Positions 9,476 to 17,055 of a DNA stretch of 45,838 nt are shown piece by piece (within the stretch, counting starts at the first letter, position 1; each line of letters starts with the position of its first letter). This DNA comes from Sedimentisphaerales bacterium. Lineage in GTDB: Bacteria; Planctomycetota; Phycisphaerae; Sedimentisphaerales; Anaerobacaceae. Location of the stretch: NCBI GenBank assembly GCA_016935195.1, contig JAFGRL010000163.1, positions 1 through 45,838 on the forward strand, read 5' to 3'. The position numbers were made by a program, and so were the translations under genes. The notes beneath the pieces were generated by a model. It saw only the letters and a program-made list of their open reading frames with translations, made no database searches and was not told the DNA's origin.

Positions 9476-9507
9476 CTAAAATAATCAATTATCTCCAACT
9501 TAGCCAC

Positions 9508-10632
9508 CTACTCCAACTCCATTGGCTCGACGGCGATAAGACTCTCTATCGACATTGGCACTGTCATTCCCTGCGGCATCTGCTTATTACCGGCCATACC
9601 GGTCATTTTCATCTCTCCTGAGAAGTGCATATTCGCTTTGCTGCGCATCATCCATCCGCTTGCCTCATCTATTTCTGAAGTTCCCTGATAAGAACCAGCT
9701 ATTTTCATACGCGCCTTACCAATAGGAACAGCTTCGTCATCTAAGTTCCTTTTTGAGCTTACATCCACGATAACTACTCCCTTTTTACTTCCTTTCACGG
9801 TGCAAGTTCCATCTATTTCGATGGGTAATGACTGCGAGGCCAATATCATTTTGGCCATCCACGAGTCACCTATTCCAACAGGCCGATCAGGAAAGACCAT
9901 TATCATATTGCTCAACATATTCCTGAATTGGTCCTCGCCCATGTTGGGCATCTTTTTTATCATCTCTTTTACTACTTCTATCCTTTTCTCTCTGGACCCA
10001 TATTCCTTGTTTATTCTTTCGATGCGTTTCTTTGCTCTTTCTTCCGCAGATATTTCTTTCTGAGTCTCCTCGGTCGGAGTATTGCCGTTTGACTTGTTCC
10101 TACTACAAGTACCAGGAGGTGCTTTAGTGATTAACTTATCCTCGGCCACTATTATTTTTTCAGCCATTCCCAAAAACATTTCATCAATACCATTTAACCC
10201 TATTATCTTTCCTTCAGGCGTAACCTTCATTATAAAACTCTCGCCCATCATAGCTGTATACATCTGAGCCAGTGGATTATCCGCAGCTGTGCAAGGCTTT
10301 GTTGAATCATATTCCATCCCGCCCGCCCAACTATTTGTTTTCTCCCGAAGGGTTTGATAGGTAAGTTTTATCGTTGCGATGCTATTAGCATCAACTTCTT
10401 CAACTTCAAACCTTAATCCCGTAGCCTTGATATGGTTGACATCTTGCTGCCGCCCCATTATTGTCTGCGAAATCTTATCTTCCTCAATTATCCGCATACC
10501 ATACTTTTGGCCAGGCTTTAGCCGAAGCTTCAGGTCAAGTTTTCCCGCTGCACCACTCTCAACAGCCCAAACACCTACACTCTGAAGAAGGACGAAAACC
10601 AAAACTACGAATATTGATATTTGTCTTCTCGT
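9508..10632 (-). CDS. Exported DUF6263-like protein, apparently with an ACG start codon
   Basis: Conventional starts give at best a 364-residue frame from TTG 10600-10602, which cuts a signal peptide in half. Reading back ten codons to ACG (10630-10632) restores a complete signal peptide: RRQ, then ISIFVVLVFVLLQSVGVWA, then a cleavage-like AVES. A perfect AAGGAGG lies 6 bp before that ACG. The mature part has about 350 residues, rich in beta-like segments (LDLKLRLKPGQKYGMRI, IATIKLTYQTL) and a charged helical middle (EERAKKRIERINKEY). The C-terminal part (EIDEASGWMMRSKANMHFSG) resembles DUF6263-type secreted proteins of planctomycetes and Bacteroidota. Function is unknown. It lies inside the pyrimidine operon, between pyrB (36 bp upstream) and pyrC. 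Confidence 0.7.
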   Translation of the reverse strand, partial: TRRQISIFVVLVFVLLQSVGVWAVESGAAGKLDLKLRLKPGQKYGMRIIEEDKISQTIMGRQQDVNHIKATGLRFEVEEVDANSIATIKLTYQTLREKTNSWAGGMEYDSTKPCTAADNPLAQMYTAMMGESFIMKVTPEGKIIGLNGIDEMFLGMAEKIIVAEDKLITKAPPGTCSRNKSNGNTPTEETQKEISAEERAKKRIERINKEYGSREKRIEVVKEMIKKMPNMGEDQFRNMLSNMIMVFPDRPVGIGDSWMAKMILASQSLPIEIDGTCTVKGSKKGVVIVDVSSKRNLDDEAVPIGKARMKIAGSYQGTSEIDEASGWMMRSKANMHFSGEMKMTGMAGNKQMPQGMTVPMSIESLIAVEPMELE

Positions 10633-10645
10633 TTTTAACCTCCTT
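10630..10645 (-). promoter_or_regulatory. Strong Shine-Dalgarno followed by ACG in place of ATG
   Basis: Minus strand AAGGAGG (10639-10645), then 6 bp, then ACG at the exact place where the signal peptide should begin. One base change (ACG to ATG) would give a textbook start, so this is either a non-canonical start, a mutated start or a sequence error. Confidence 0.65.
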
Positions 10646-10653
10646 GAAATTTC

Positions 10654-10678
10654 AATAATCGATAATCACTAATCAATC
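10654..10678 (-). repeat. Heptanucleotide tandem array at the pyrB stop codon
   Basis: Minus strand units GATTAGT (10668-10674), GATTATC (10661-10667) and GATTATT (10654-10660), preceded by a partial GATT. The TAG stop of pyrB lies inside the first unit. The 7-bp period is shared with the two pyrC arrays. Confidence 0.65.
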
Positions 10679-11625
10679 TTTTGTGCTGCTGCCTGAGTTA
10701 CCAGGAATAATACTGCCATTCTTACCGCCAGGCCGTTTGAAACCTGCTGAAGTATAACACTGTTCGGGCCGTCTGCGACTTCGCTTTCTATCTCAAGACC
10801 TCTGTTGATGGGGCCTGGGTGCATAACCAAAATATCAGGTTTTGCCCGTTTCATACGCTCGACTGTCAATCCAAAGTAATGTGAGTATTCCCGCACTGAT
10901 GGAAACGGATTTCCTCCGAGACGTTCGAACTGGATTCTGAGCATATTAATCACATCGACCTTTTCAATTACATCATCGAGACTGTAGCTGACACTTACAG
11001 GCAGACGGTCCACCGCTGCAGGCATCAGTGTCGGAGGGCCTACGAAGATAACCTGGGCTCCAAGTTTTGTCATTGCCCACATATCACTGCGGGCGACACG
11101 CGAGTGTGCTATATCGCCGACTATTGCTATTTTCAAACCTTCGAGACTGCCTTTGACTTTGCGAATAGTGTAGGCATCCAGCAGGCCCTGTGTCGGATGT
11201 TCGCAGAAACCATCGCCGGCATTTATGACACAAGCATTAATATTTCTGCTTAAAAATGTCGCAGCGCCGCCGACACTGTGCCGGATAACAACAATATCAA
11301 TGCCCATAGCTTCCAGATTCTTAGCTGTATCAAGAAGTGTTTCCCCTTTGCTGACAGAACTTGCTTTCTGGGTGAAATTTATAACATCAGCGCTTAGCCT
11401 GCTCGCTGCAAGAGCGAAACTATTTAGTGTTCGCGTGCTGTCCTCAAAAAATAGATTGACAACTACTTTTCCTCTTAAAGGAGGTGCTTTTTTAACAGAG
11501 CGCATGCTTATCTGCTCAAAGCTCTTTGCGGTATCGAGGATATGAATAATTTCATCGGTGCTTAAGTCGCGCAGACCCAGCACATGCTTATGGCTCCAGA
11601 GGCTTTGCTTACTCTTTCGCCTCAA
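10669..11625 (-). CDS. pyrB: Aspartate carbamoyltransferase catalytic subunit
   Basis: 318 residues, normal for the catalytic chain. It makes carbamoyl-aspartate from carbamoyl phosphate and aspartate. The carbamoyl-phosphate loop is FFEDSTRTLNSF (about 59-70), the mobile SVSKGE loop follows at about 90-95, and HPTQGLLDAYTI (143 on) and HPGPINRGLE complete the active site. A longer open frame runs back to 11883, but that part lies inside pyrR in another frame. The chosen TTG at 11623-11625 follows GAGGGA and lies 31 bp after the pyrR stop, giving an N-terminus (MRRKSKQSLWSHKHVLGLRDLS) of family-like length. No pyrI regulatory chain is in view. It is second in the pyrR-pyrB cluster. Confidence 0.95.
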   Translation of the reverse strand: MRRKSKQSLWSHKHVLGLRDLSTDEIIHILDTAKSFEQISMRSVKKAPPLRGKVVVNLFFEDSTRTLNSFALAASRLSADVINFTQKASSVSKGETLLDTAKNLEAMGIDIVVIRHSVGGAATFLSRNINACVINAGDGFCEHPTQGLLDAYTIRKVKGSLEGLKIAIVGDIAHSRVARSDMWAMTKLGAQVIFVGPPTLMPAAVDRLPVSVSYSLDDVIEKVDVINMLRIQFERLGGNPFPSVREYSHYFGLTVERMKRAKPDILVMHPGPINRGLEIESEVADGPNSVILQQVSNGLAVRMAVLFLVTQAAAQKID

Positions 11626-11656
11626 CTTCTTTCCCTCGCTTGGAAAAAGCTTATGT

Positions 11657-12184
11657 TTATTCGACAACAACCTCGTCTTTACCGTCAGAGTCAACCAGGC
11701 TGACCTGAACCACCTGGCCTGGCGCAATATCGCTTTTCTCACCGGCAAAGTCAGCCTGAATAGGCAGTTCCCTGCCCTTTCTATCGATAAGCACTGCCAG
11801 TTTAATCTGCCTGGGCCTTCCCAGATCCATAAGTGCATCCATAGCAGCTCTTGCAGATCTGCCGGTGTACAATACATCATCAACGAGAATAATTATCTTA
11901 TCATCCACATCGAAGCCGATTTCGGTAGTGCGTACCTGCGGCTGGCCAGAGCTGTGTGGAGAATTCAAATCATCACGATACAATGTAATATCAAGCGTAC
12001 CACAAGGGACGTCCCTGCCTACTTTTTTCGATATCAAGGCCGATAGCCTCTGTGCCAGAATCTCGCCCCTGCTGCGGATACCTACCATTGCTATATCGAA
12101 CCCGCTGGGAATCCGGCCCAGGATGCTGCCGGCAATATCCTGCAGAATCTGCCTAATTTGCTCAGCCTGTAATATTACTTTCAT
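11657..12184 (-). CDS. pyrR: Bifunctional pyr operon regulator / uracil phosphoribosyltransferase PyrR
   Basis: 175 residues from ATG 12182-12184, the normal PyrR size. An in-frame upstream extension to 12259 has no family counterpart. The PRPP-binding loop is ILVDDVLYTGRSARAAMDAL (about 99-118), and the N-terminal region has MVGIRSRGEILAQRL, typical of PyrR. The C-terminal flexible region RKGRELPIQADFAGE matches the family. PyrR either attenuates pyr transcripts by binding leader RNA when UMP is high or acts as a uracil phosphoribosyltransferase. Its place as first gene before pyrB supports the regulatory role. No clear PyrR-binding loop or antiterminator was recognised in the 200 bp upstream. 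Confidence 0.95.
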   Translation of the reverse strand: MKVILQAEQIRQILQDIAGSILGRIPSGFDIAMVGIRSRGEILAQRLSALISKKVGRDVPCGTLDITLYRDDLNSPHSSGQPQVRTTEIGFDVDDKIIILVDDVLYTGRSARAAMDALMDLGRPRQIKLAVLIDRKGRELPIQADFAGEKSDIAPGQVVQVSLVDSDGKDEVVVE

Positions 12185-12332
12185 TTCTTTTGCGAAACCA
12201 CATGTCCGGTTGGATGAAGAAACTGCCTTAAATAATAGCGAAAAGGACCAAAAAAACAAGGCTTCTAACAGGTTTTAATAAACTTTTATTGGCCTGGAAA
12301 CCGGCTGGTCATAAAATGGCCATAAATTATGC

Positions 12333-12361
12333 TTGAAATAGAAGTGCTTTTATGGTATCAT
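12333..12361 (+). promoter_or_regulatory. Sigma-70-like promoter for the dockerin subtilase
   Basis: TTGAAA (12333-12338), a 17-bp spacer and TATCAT (12356-12361) each match the consensus at 5 of 6 bases. The predicted start near 12368 leaves a leader of about 100 bases to TTG 12466, and argues against a start at TTG 12385. Confidence 0.55.
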
Positions 12362-12465
12362 AATTCAAGGAGTTAGGGTCCAAATTGAGCCATTTTCAGA
12401 AGTTTATTTTGGTAAATAAGAGCTTATCAGGCCTTTTATTCGGGGGTTGCTGGGAGGTAGGTTTT

Positions 12466-14208
12466 TTGCTCAAGACGGCAATAAAGACATCTGCAATCGG
12501 TACGATAATATTTGTGGCATTGCTCTTTGGAGCTACCGATAGGATAGTTGCGGCCGAAAGTGAACACTTCGATGGAGCAATTGTTCCTCAGGCATTGGAT
12601 AGCGCAGGTATTTTTGCATTAAAACAGACAGAACCTGATTTGACTGGACAAGGTGTAAGACTCGCACTTATAAGCCGCAGCGCCACTTACAAAGACGGCG
12701 AACCTCAAAACAACTATCGACCAAATAATCAACATCACTGTTTTGATAATGTAGAGTTCACATTCAAAGATGAGGGACAATTGCCGGCAGGGCTCTCACC
12801 TCACTCAACGGCAATTTGTTCCATACTGTTTGGCGAAGACCTTGATGCTTACTATGCCGGGCTGGGCAGCTTTCATTATCAAGGCCTGGTACCGGCAGCA
12901 GAGGCAGGGGTTTATGAGTTCTGGCATTTTCTGACCGACAGCGTATTTCCGCACTCAGCGCCGGATGCAGACATTGTCATTGCCGGCTTCGGCAGTCAGT
13001 TTGAAGACTGGTGGACAAAAGGAATAGATTCATTGGCCGAGCACTATGGTATTGTCGTTGTTGCTGCCATAGGCAACGGTGACGAAGCTCACGATCCGCC
13101 GCTTTATCCTGCTGCCGGGACAAATGTGATAGGCGTAGGCGTAGTGGATTCGGTAAACAGCAGTGACTTTATTACCAACCTTACCCATTTCGGGCTGCCT
13201 TATCGAGAGCACTCAAGCTTTGGGCCGACAGCCGATGGTCGGTGCAAGCCAGACATTATCGCACCGGGAAATTGTTTAGCAGCCGATTTCAACGAACCAA
13301 ATAACTATATTCAAACAGGTAACTGGTCGAGTTTTGCAACGCCAATGGTTGCAGGTACAATCGGCCTGTTAGTCCAAAAAGCGATGTCCGAACCTAATCT
13401 GAGTCTTGCAGCCTCCAAAGAGACAGGTAATTGTGTGATTAAATCGATTCTGCTAAACTCTGCGAGCAAATTGCCCTATTGGCATAAAGGCAGGTTACAA
13501 AAGGACGACGACCACAATGTGCCTCTGGATTATATCCAGGGCTCGGGGATGCTAAATGCAATCGGAGCTTACAAAAACCTTATCGCTGGGCGACATAAGC
13601 CGGGTGCCGTCGATAATATCGGCTGGGATCTAAACCAGATGCTCGGCAGAGAAAACTCGGAAACCGTTTACAGGCTCAACATTCCGGATGCAACCAGCCA
13701 ATTCATAACTATAACACTTTGCTGGAACAATCATTACGAAAAGACATACCCCTTTGAGCATATCTATGAAAAAGATGCCGATCTTCGACTTGAACTCTGG
13801 GCCATCGATGATAGTGACCCAAACAACGATTATTTAGTCGATTACAGTGACAGCAGCATTGATAACCTTGAGCACATCTACTGCCGATTAGACCCCAACT
13901 ATTCGGATTACGAGATTGTAGTACTCTTTAGTGATGAGCAGCCGGATTTACCTGAACGATACGGCCTTGCCTGGAATGTCACTGATAAAGAAACCAACAC
14001 TGAGAATATCTATTTGTATGATTTAAATACAGATGGAATTATTGATAGAACAGATGTCGGTATTATGCTGGAGAACTGGCTCGGCAGTATTAAGCCCAAC
14101 AAAGGTTATTTCATCGGCGACATTAACAATGATGGTGTCATAGATGCCAAAGACGTCCAAATCCTTGTTGAGCACAAGGGCCAAAAAACCAATTGGTATA
14201 AGCGATAA
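12466..14208 (+). CDS. Secreted subtilisin-like (S8) protein with C-terminal dockerin, canonical Asp missing
   Basis: 580 residues from TTG 12466-12468, which follows GGGAGG at 8-bp spacing and gives a clean signal peptide (lysines, then AIGTIIFVALLFGA). A longer frame from TTG 12385 has poor spacing. The S8 fold is recognisable: His113 in LSPHSTAICS stands for HGT.VA, Asn is kept in VVAAIGNG, and Ser289 in WSSFATPMVAG stands for GTSMATPHVAG. Where subtilases have the catalytic Asp (V.VIDTG) this protein reads LALISRSATY, with Ser70 at the Asp position. A typical S8 C-terminal domain follows, then two calcium-loop repeats of dockerin type (LNTDGIIDRTDVGIMLENWL and INNDGVIDAKDVQILVE, about 518-575). 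It may be a pseudoprotease or use another residue. It is divergent from pyrR. Confidence 0.85.
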   Translation: MLKTAIKTSAIGTIIFVALLFGATDRIVAAESEHFDGAIVPQALDSAGIFALKQTEPDLTGQGVRLALISRSATYKDGEPQNNYRPNNQHHCFDNVEFTFKDEGQLPAGLSPHSTAICSILFGEDLDAYYAGLGSFHYQGLVPAAEAGVYEFWHFLTDSVFPHSAPDADIVIAGFGSQFEDWWTKGIDSLAEHYGIVVVAAIGNGDEAHDPPLYPAAGTNVIGVGVVDSVNSSDFITNLTHFGLPYREHSSFGPTADGRCKPDIIAPGNCLAADFNEPNNYIQTGNWSSFATPMVAGTIGLLVQKAMSEPNLSLAASKETGNCVIKSILLNSASKLPYWHKGRLQKDDDHNVPLDYIQGSGMLNAIGAYKNLIAGRHKPGAVDNIGWDLNQMLGRENSETVYRLNIPDATSQFITITLCWNNHYEKTYPFEHIYEKDADLRLELWAIDDSDPNNDYLVDYSDSSIDNLEHIYCRLDPNYSDYEIVVLFSDEQPDLPERYGLAWNVTDKETNTENIYLYDLNTDGIIDRTDVGIMLENWLGSIKPNKGYFIGDINNDGVIDAKDVQILVEHKGQKTNWYKR

Positions 14209-14272
14209 GGCTTAGTTTATCACGCTTGTCTTGCCTCAATTTTCATAAAATCCTTTCAATTTTCAACGAAAT

Positions 14273-14301
14273 TTGATAAAAAACCTGCCGGCAGATACAT
14301 A
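14273..14301 (+). promoter_or_regulatory. Possible aroA promoter with a palindrome in its spacer
   Basis: TTGATA (14273-14278), a 17-bp spacer and a weak TACATA (14296-14301). The spacer contains the perfect 10-bp palindrome CTGCCGGCAG (14285-14294), a possible operator. The -10 is poor, so this is tentative. Confidence 0.35.
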
Positions 14302-14325
14302 TACAAAGTTAAACAAGAGCAGGTT

Positions 14326-15606
14326 ATGAAACTTGTAGTTAGTAAATCCCTACTCTCCGGCAAGGTGGTGATGCCTGCCTCGAAATCTCATACGATTCGG
14401 GCATTGGCAATAGCATCCTTAGCCAATGGGCAAAGTCTGATACAAAAGCCTCTGGTATCGAGAGATACGCTATCAGCGGTCAACTGTTATCGGGAATTAG
14501 GTGCCGAGATTGACATCTTGGATTCGAACCTATGGAAGGTTTCAGGTACGAACGGTCATATCAATGCCATAGGCCAAACCATAGATGTTGGCAATTCGGG
14601 TACTACACTTCGTTTTGCTATGGGCTCGGCCGCTCTGGCTGAACAAGGGCAAGTTATAACTTTCACCGGCGATGAGCAGATTCAAACTCGCCCTGTCGGG
14701 TCTTTAATGAAAAGTCTAATGGATTTAGGGGCCAGTTGCAAATCCATTAAAGACAACGGAAAAATTCCTGTTCAGATTTCAGGCAAACTAAAAGGTGGAA
14801 AAACTTCTATTTCTGCAACTACAAGTCAATATCTTTCAAGTTTGCTTTTATGCACACCCTTGGCGGCAAACGACACGGAAATAGAAGTTGCCCTGTTGAA
14901 TGAGCCCGACTATGTGCAGATGACCCTCGATTGGTTGAACAGGCAAAAAATACAATACGAAAACCATGACTTTCACAAGTTTAGTATCAGGGGAAAACAA
15001 GTTTTCAAGGCATTCGAGGCATCAATACCTGCTGATTTTTCCAGTGCAACATTTTTCCTTTGTGCCGGGGCAATGGCCGCTGACAAAGTGCAGCTCCAAG
15101 GGCTGGACTTTTCGGATAGTCAACCCGACAAGGCGGTAGTGGACTACCTCAAACAGATGGGTGCAAATATTAAGATTGAGGGAAAAACAGTCACCATCAG
15201 AGGCGGCGAGCTTAGAGGTGTGCGAATAGATATGAACAGGACGCCTGACGCCCTGTGCGCTATGGCCGTTACTGCTGCATTTGCCAGGGGCACAACTGAA
15301 TTAATAAATGTCCCCCAGGCCCGCAGTAAAGAGACCGACAGAATCCGATGTATGGCAAAAGAGCTGCGAAAAATGAATATTGATATTGACGAATTGCCGG
15401 ATGGGCTTAAAATCCATCGAAGCAAACCAAAAGCGGCAAGATTACACGGCTGGGCAGACCATCGCATCGTTATGGCACTTGCAATGGCAGGGCTCAACCT
15501 CGAAGAAGAATTTACGGTAGATACGGCCGAGGCTATAGATGTTACTTTTCCGGATTATGTCAAGCTTATGCAGGCCCTTGGAGCTAATATGGAACTAAAG
15601 CAATAA
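14326..15606 (+). CDS. aroA: 3-phosphoshikimate 1-carboxyvinyltransferase (EPSP synthase)
   Basis: 426 residues, the family length. It joins PEP to shikimate-3-phosphate in the chorismate pathway. N-terminal substrate residues are in MPASKSHTIRALAIASL (about 17-33). The hinge and PEP-site motif is VGNSGTTLRFAMG, followed by GDEQIQTRPVG. The second domain carries RSKETDRIRCMAKELRKM and the C-terminal HGWADHRIVMALAMAGL. All expected catalytic Lys, Arg, Asp and Glu regions are present. ATG follows GAGCAGG. The aroC-like gene begins 12 bp after the stop, behind its own AGGAG, so the pair forms a two-gene operon for the last two steps to chorismate. Confidence 0.96.
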   Translation: MKLVVSKSLLSGKVVMPASKSHTIRALAIASLANGQSLIQKPLVSRDTLSAVNCYRELGAEIDILDSNLWKVSGTNGHINAIGQTIDVGNSGTTLRFAMGSAALAEQGQVITFTGDEQIQTRPVGSLMKSLMDLGASCKSIKDNGKIPVQISGKLKGGKTSISATTSQYLSSLLLCTPLAANDTEIEVALLNEPDYVQMTLDWLNRQKIQYENHDFHKFSIRGKQVFKAFEASIPADFSSATFFLCAGAMAADKVQLQGLDFSDSQPDKAVVDYLKQMGANIKIEGKTVTIRGGELRGVRIDMNRTPDALCAMAVTAAFARGTTELINVPQARSKETDRIRCMAKELRKMNIDIDELPDGLKIHRSKPKAARLHGWADHRIVMALAMAGLNLEEEFTVDTAEAIDVTFPDYVKLMQALGANMELKQ

Positions 15607-15618
15607 CAGGAGAAAAAA

Positions 15619-16941
15619 ATGATTGGCTGTCATATTGGTCGTATGTTTCAGGTTACAGTGGCAGGAGGCTCCTATCAGGAAGGCTTAACAGCTATAGTCC
15701 AGGGACACCCTCCGGGAATGCTCCTTAGTGAGCAGGAGATTTATGGGGATTTGCTTTTGCGAAAGCCGGGAGCAGATGAACTTAGCAGCCCGAGAAAAGA
15801 GCCTGACCTGCCTATTATATATTCAGGTCTAAATGTGGCAGATACCGTCGAGGGTGCAGGCAATAAGAATCATACCAACGGCACACCATTGGCTATCCTT
15901 ATACCTAATTTGGACCGCCACTTCATTCACATTAAGCAATATCAGGATACTAACCGCACACCTCGTCCGGGGCATGCGTCATACGCCTCTTTTGTTAAAT
16001 ACGGCCCCGATGACGATGCAATCGGAGCCGGTATCTTCAGCGGACGCTACACTTCCACAATCGTTGCCGCAGGCTGTATAGCCAAAAAAGTACTCAGTAA
16101 ACATGGGATACGCATATTCTCCTATATCAAGGAATTAGCCTCGGTACGATGTCCGGATGTTACACATAAAAAGGCTTTGGAGTTCACCGAGCAATATAAG
16201 AAAATGCGCCGTGACCTTGATCCATTTTACCAGGAAATTTATGAAAAAGGCCGGATAAATATGGATATGAGGTTCCTCGAAAAAACTAAAATACTTGCTC
16301 AAATTGAGCAAGAGATTGAAGCCATTCGCGGCAAGGCGCCGAAAATCAAGCCCTCTGAGATAAAAAACAAATATAACGTCCACCATATACTCAATTGTCC
16401 TGATTATGAAACGGCCTGTGCTATGGTCGAGGCATGCAACCGTATTGCCGTCACAGGCGATTCGGCCGGTGGTGTAATCGAAGTTGTGGTAACCGGAGTT
16501 CCAACAGGTCTCGGTGAGCCTGTTTTCAATAAACTTGATGGAGAATTAGGCAGAATGCTCGGCATAGGTGCTGTCAAGGCTGTTGAAGTTGGTGCCGGAG
16601 TGGCCGTTAAAGATATGACAGGCTCTGTATCCAACGACCAGATGCACTCAGTCAATGGCAAGGTCGTGTTTGAGTCAAACAATGCCGGAGGTATTACCGG
16701 AGGTTTATCTACAGGCGAGCCTATTATAACAAGACTTACCGTAAAACCGACTCCTACAATAGATAAGCCGCAACAGACAATCGACAAATATACCCTTGAG
16801 AACAAAGAATTAGCAGCAATAACAAGGCGTGATGCCACGATTGTAGGCCGTATCTGGCCGGTAGCAGAAAACTATACAGCCATAACAATACTCGACAATC
16901 TAATGATGTTTCTCGGCTGCCGGAAACTCAGGGAATCTTAA
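15619..16941 (+). CDS. aroC: Chorismate synthase family protein with divergent active-site motifs
   Basis: 440 residues, longer than the usual 350-390. Homology to chorismate synthase runs end to end: IGRMFQVTVAGGSYQEG, VQGHPPGMLLSE, RPGHASYASFVKYG, VVAAGCIAKK-like VAAGCIAKKVL, TGVPTGLGEPVFNKLDGEL and SNNAGGITGGLSTGEPI. Several signatures deviate. The family motif GESHG is GGSYQ here, so the conserved active-site His is Tyr. The GGGRSSARET region reads GAGIFSGRYTST. SNHAGG is SNNAGG, and the C-terminal RHDPC is RRDAT. The His in RPGHA is kept. An insert (about residues 190-245) is charged and helical. Placement straight after aroA argues for a role in chorismate synthesis, perhaps as a lineage-specific form. 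A changed activity is possible. Confidence 0.85.
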   Translation: MIGCHIGRMFQVTVAGGSYQEGLTAIVQGHPPGMLLSEQEIYGDLLLRKPGADELSSPRKEPDLPIIYSGLNVADTVEGAGNKNHTNGTPLAILIPNLDRHFIHIKQYQDTNRTPRPGHASYASFVKYGPDDDAIGAGIFSGRYTSTIVAAGCIAKKVLSKHGIRIFSYIKELASVRCPDVTHKKALEFTEQYKKMRRDLDPFYQEIYEKGRINMDMRFLEKTKILAQIEQEIEAIRGKAPKIKPSEIKNKYNVHHILNCPDYETACAMVEACNRIAVTGDSAGGVIEVVVTGVPTGLGEPVFNKLDGELGRMLGIGAVKAVEVGAGVAVKDMTGSVSNDQMHSVNGKVVFESNNAGGITGGLSTGEPIITRLTVKPTPTIDKPQQTIDKYTLENKELAAITRRDATIVGRIWPVAENYTAITILDNLMMFLGCRKLRES

Positions 16942-16990
16942 ATAACGCAGTAAGCAAACTTAAATGATTGGGAATTCGCGCAGTATTTAG

Positions 16991-17031
16991 CCTCCGCCTC
17001 GGCCGCTGAGGGGGCACGACCGAAGCGGAGG
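16991..17031. terminator. Hairpin between convergent aroC-like and giant protease genes
   Basis: Inverted repeat CCTCCGCCTCGG (16991-17002) and CCGAAGCGGAGG (17020-17031), 12 bp with one mismatch and a 17-base loop. It sits between two convergent stops and is followed by a modest T-rich run on the plus strand. It probably serves as a bidirectional terminator. Confidence 0.6.
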
Positions 17032-17055
17032 TCTTGTTACTTCTTCATAGACATA

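Noticed and set aside
11626-11883. N-terminal extension of pyrB
   Set aside because: The extension lies within pyrR in another frame and has no aspartate carbamoyltransferase homology. TTG 11625 after GAGGGA gives the family length.
12185-12332. PyrR-binding attenuator in the pyrR leader
   Set aside because: No convincing PyrR-binding loop plus terminator/antiterminator pair was found. Only a weak minus-strand promoter-like pair (12232-12259) is visible.
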